Below, piece by piece: positions 61,423 through 64,000 of a stretch of DNA of 64,000 bases. Within the stretch, counting starts at the first letter, position 1. Every line of letters begins with the position of its first letter. A program made the translations under genes and the position numbers. The notes under the pieces were generated by a model. That model worked only from the letters and a program-made list of their open reading frames with translations. It searched no databases and had not been told where the DNA came from. This stretch comes from Labilibaculum sp. DW002. Lineage in GTDB: Bacteria > Bacteroidota > Bacteroidia > Bacteroidales > Marinifilaceae. The stretch lies in NCBI RefSeq assembly GCF_029029525.1, contig NZ_JAKJSC010000001.1:2144987-2208986 (forward strand), written 5' to 3'.

Positions 61423-62778
61423 TTAGCTCATTTCTTTAACCATCAGATCAATTCCCTGACGAACTAAGTCTTGTACATTAATTTTAGAAGTACAAACAAA
61501 TTCGCACAAAGCAAGATCCTCAGGAGCTACTTCGTAGATACCCAATTGTTCCATTTGGTCAATATCTTCAACCATAATAGATTTGATCAATTGTAACGGA
61601 AGTACATCCATTGGTAATACTTTATCGTATTCTCCAGTCATTACGAAAGCACGGTGCTCACCATGAAGGTTCGCATCTAAGCGGTATTCTTTATTTGGAG
61701 TTAACCAAGAGAAGAATGTTTTAGACATAGAGAATTTCTTCAAGCCAGGAAGTGCCCAACCTAAGAATTCATACTCGTCACCTTCAGGAATAACAGTAAT
61801 TTGAGAATCGTAGAATCCAAGGAAACCATCTTCAGGAATTTGAGTCCCTGTAAGAACATTACCAGAGATAACACGGATCTTATCGTCATCTTTAAGCTGA
61901 GCTTTAAGAATATTACGAACAGAACCACCTAATATAGTAGAGTAGTATGCAGGATTCTTAACTTCTGAACCGGTAAGAGCAACTTTACGACTTACATCGT
62001 AGGTTCCGTTTTGGAATAGTCTACCAATGAATAGAATTTCTTGCGGACGAATAACCCAAACAACATCACCCTTATTAATAGGGCTAAGCTCATGAATCTG
62101 AACACCAACATTTCCCGCAGGGTGAATTCCAGTAAACTGGTTTACCACTACATTCTTAGCATCAGAAAATGTTTTGCTTTGGTTGATATTAGGATTGATA
62201 TTTAAATGAACCTTACCATCGGTAAGTTTTGCTAAAGCATCCAAACCTGCCTGAAATGCTTCTGCTTCGCCTTCTAATAGAAAATCAATATCAGCAGCCA
62301 ATGGTGCTGTATCGAAAGCAGAAACGAAAATAGCTTTTGGAGTATCCTGAGGCTTAGCAATTACATCATAAGGTCGTTGACGTACATATGCCCAAAGACC
62401 ACTCTTCAACATTTCCTCCTTCACTTCCTCTCGCGAAAGACTATTTGGGTCAGCCTTTTTAAACTCCTGGTACTGTATCGCAGCATCTGCTTGAATTACT
62501 ACTTCAAGAATTTTTCTTCTTTCGCCACGATTCACGGCAACAACCTTACCACTAACCGGAGAGGTAAAATTAATTTCAGGACGATACTTGTCGAAGAATA
62601 AAGCAGAACCTGCTTTTACTTCAGTATCAACCTTTACTTTTAATTTTGGTGTAAGTCCAGGGAAATCGGTAGGTTTAATTGCAAATGTCTCAGAACGATC
62701 AGCCTTTTCAAGTACTTTTTCAGCCTTTCCTATCAGCTTAATATCTAAGCCTTTTTTGATCTTTTTAACTTCAGACAT
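61423..62778 (-). CDS. nqrA: Na+-NQR subunit A
   Basis: 451 residues; cytoplasmic subunit that contacts quinone. Starts KIKKGLDIKLIGKAEKVLEK, followed by DFPGLTPKLKVKVDTEVKAG and GKVVAVNRGERRKILEVVI, typical Rossmann/barrel parts. First gene of the nqr operon, 30 bp after a matched -7 box. Confidence 0.97.
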   Translation of the reverse strand: MSEVKKIKKGLDIKLIGKAEKVLEKADRSETFAIKPTDFPGLTPKLKVKVDTEVKAGSALFFDKYRPEINFTSPVSGKVVAVNRGERRKILEVVIQADAAIQYQEFKKADPNSLSREEVKEEMLKSGLWAYVRQRPYDVIAKPQDTPKAIFVSAFDTAPLAADIDFLLEGEAEAFQAGLDALAKLTDGKVHLNINPNINQSKTFSDAKNVVVNQFTGIHPAGNVGVQIHELSPINKGDVVWVIRPQEILFIGRLFQNGTYDVSRKVALTGSEVKNPAYYSTILGGSVRNILKAQLKDDDKIRVISGNVLTGTQIPEDGFLGFYDSQITVIPEGDEYEFLGWALPGLKKFSMSKTFFSWLTPNKEYRLDANLHGEHRAFVMTGEYDKVLPMDVLPLQLIKSIMVEDIDQMEQLGIYEVAPEDLALCEFVCTSKINVQDLVRQGIDLMVKEMS

Positions 62779-62807
62779 GTTAAACTATTTGATATGATTA
62801 ATTTCGT

Positions 62808-62839
62808 CAAAAATAACTAATTTAATCGCTAATTCACAA
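62808..62839 (-). promoter_or_regulatory. Promoter of the nqr operon
   Basis: On the minus strand TTG (62839-62837), 21-bp spacer, TATTTTTG (62815-62808), a TAnnTTTG match. 29 bp upstream of the nqrA ATG. Confidence 0.5.
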
Positions 62840-62934
62840 TCTTAATGAATTGAGTATTTATGTTATAAAGTTACATTAACACATCATTATTAAGTTTGTA
62901 AAAAATTCGAACACAAATATATAAAGCAATTTTG

Positions 62935-62942
62935 TATTTTTG
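62935..62942 (+). promoter_or_regulatory. -7 box of plug-protein promoter (TATTTTTG)
   Basis: TAnnTTTG match 43 bp in front of the ATG at 62986; no TTG at the normal distance. Confidence 0.35.
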
Positions 62943-62985
62943 AAGTCCTTTGGTTTATTTTTAACCAGTATATATACATATTCAT

Positions 62986-64000
62986 ATGCCTAAAAATTTC
63001 GTTATTTCTATAATTATTGTATTCATTAGCTTTTCGAAGCTTTTAATGGCTTCAGATATTGACTCAGAATTAGTCTATAGCAATGAAATTAGGAAGACTA
63101 GCATTCATACTGTTCAAATGTATCCTCTCGACTGGGAACTAACAGAGCCAATAATTGAGCTCAATGGAGATAATCAGCTCCTTTTTTCCTTTGATGAGAT
63201 TGAAGAAAATATTCAAGATTACTCTTATAGAATTATTCATTGCACTTCAAATTGGCTCGATTCTCGTCTAAGTGAATTCGATTTCATCGATGGTTTTACT
63301 GAAAATCAGATAAAAGACTACGAACATTCTTTCAATACCAACATCGATTTTGTTCATTATACTTTACGTATACCGAATGATGATATTCAATTGAAACTTT
63401 CTGGAAATTACGTTCTTGAAGTTTATGAAGATTTTGATCCTGAAAAAGTAATCATACGCCAACGCTTTATGCTATTGGACTCTAAAGTTGAGGTCCAAGG
63501 GAAAGTAAAACATCCAATTTCAATTGACCAAAGAGAAACACACCAAGAAGTCGATTTTAGCATATTACATCCTAATTTTAGAATTGATAATCCACACTCC
63601 GACTTAAATGTGATTTTAACACAAAACAATAGATTAGATGGAAGTCAAAAAAATTTAAAACCGATTTTCATTCGTAAAAATGAATTGGTTTTTGATTACG
63701 AGATGGAAAATGTCTTTGCTGGAGGAAATGAATTTCGAAATTTTGATTTAAAAAGTCTACGCTACCAAACAAGATACATTAGAGAAATTGTTAGTGAAAA
63801 AGGACAAACAAACGTTTTGCTAACACCAGGAAATAATCGCCATTTTAAGCAATACATTTACGAACAAGATATTAATGGTCGATTTTTAATTGATGTACAG
63901 GAAAGAGATGAACCTGCAACCGAAGCTGATTACTGCATGGTAACTTTCTGGCTGCCTTTTGACAATGAAATTACACATGGTGACTTATATGTTTATGGTG
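62986..64000 (+). CDS. Type IX secretion plug protein (DUF5103), N-terminal part
   Basis: Open from the ATG at 62986 to the window end, 338 codons visible. A signal peptide (MPKNFVISIIIVFISFSKLL) precedes WELTEPIIELNGDNQLLFSF and the region YSYRIIHCTSNWLDSRLSEF, characteristic of DUF5103 proteins, which were shown to plug the SprA translocon of the type IX secretion system. The C-terminal part lies outside. Divergent from the nqr operon. Confidence 0.88.
   Translation, partial: MPKNFVISIIIVFISFSKLLMASDIDSELVYSNEIRKTSIHTVQMYPLDWELTEPIIELNGDNQLLFSFDEIEENIQDYSYRIIHCTSNWLDSRLSEFDFIDGFTENQIKDYEHSFNTNIDFVHYTLRIPNDDIQLKLSGNYVLEVYEDFDPEKVIIRQRFMLLDSKVEVQGKVKHPISIDQRETHQEVDFSILHPNFRIDNPHSDLNVILTQNNRLDGSQKNLKPIFIRKNELVFDYEMENVFAGGNEFRNFDLKSLRYQTRYIREIVSEKGQTNVLLTPGNNRHFKQYIYEQDINGRFLIDVQERDEPATEADYCMVTFWLPFDNEITHGDLYVYG

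Overview
The window is an AT-rich chromosomal segment of a Bacteroidota bacterium. The gene content best fits a marine, anaerobic or microaerobic member of the Marinilabiliales/Marinifilaceae type, but the species cannot be named from sequence alone. The evidence is: type IX secretion genes (PorP/SprF, plug protein, gliding-type C-terminal domain), DUF6261, a fused E1alpha-E1beta dehydrogenase, TAnnTTTG-type promoters with few Shine-Dalgarno sites, a Na+-pumping NADH:quinone reductase, and a respiratory nitrite ammonification locus.

Layout. 1-3.5 kb: start of an M23 peptidase gene, alaS and a small membrane protein. 3.5-12.8 kb: a minus-strand nitrite ammonification cluster (porin, nrfH, nrfA, resB, ccsA), with a divergent fused ResB-CcsA protein. 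12.8-14 kb: a repeat field created partly by a 564-bp duplication that copied the last codons and the terminator of the fused gene. 14-18.3 kb: cupin, two FKBP lipoproteins and a TPR histidine kinase. 18.3-24.5 kb: an accessory zone with small minus-strand genes (membrane protein, SGNH hydrolase, FRG-domain protein, an HTH-like/3-TM pair), gene remnants, dispersed hairpin repeats and direct repeats. 24.5-33.3 kb: beta-barrel and ChaN-like genes, then a plus-strand electron-transfer cluster (b-type membrane cytochrome, Fe-S/FAD oxidoreductase, 20-heme and 16-heme cytochromes c, outer-membrane barrel). 33.4-34.8 kb: a solute:Na+ symporter broken by one frameshift. 35-52 kb: housekeeping and envelope genes (recR, E2 acyltransferase, envelope TPR/PD40 protein, AMP nucleosidase, holA, T9SS genes, rhomboid protease, HAD phosphatase, class IV aminotransferase, YqgE, NhaC). 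51.6-52.3 kb: two, probably three, tandem structured RNA-like units with their own terminators. 52.4-63 kb: fused E1, NqrM-like proteins, apbE and the nqrABCDEF operon. The window ends in a T9SS plug-protein gene.

How it works together. NqrA-F builds a Na+ gradient (used by NhaC and, if intact, the symporter) and reduces quinone. Quinol can be oxidised through NrfH/NrfA with nitrite. The 26-33 kb cluster looks like a second exit for electrons across the periplasm to the outer membrane. The window encodes 45 predicted c-type heme sites (5+4+20+16) and two cytochrome c maturation systems. Most interesting for follow-up are the multiheme cytochrome/barrel cluster and the tandem RNA-like array at 51.6-52.3 kb, where two copies show compensatory base changes in two separate stems.
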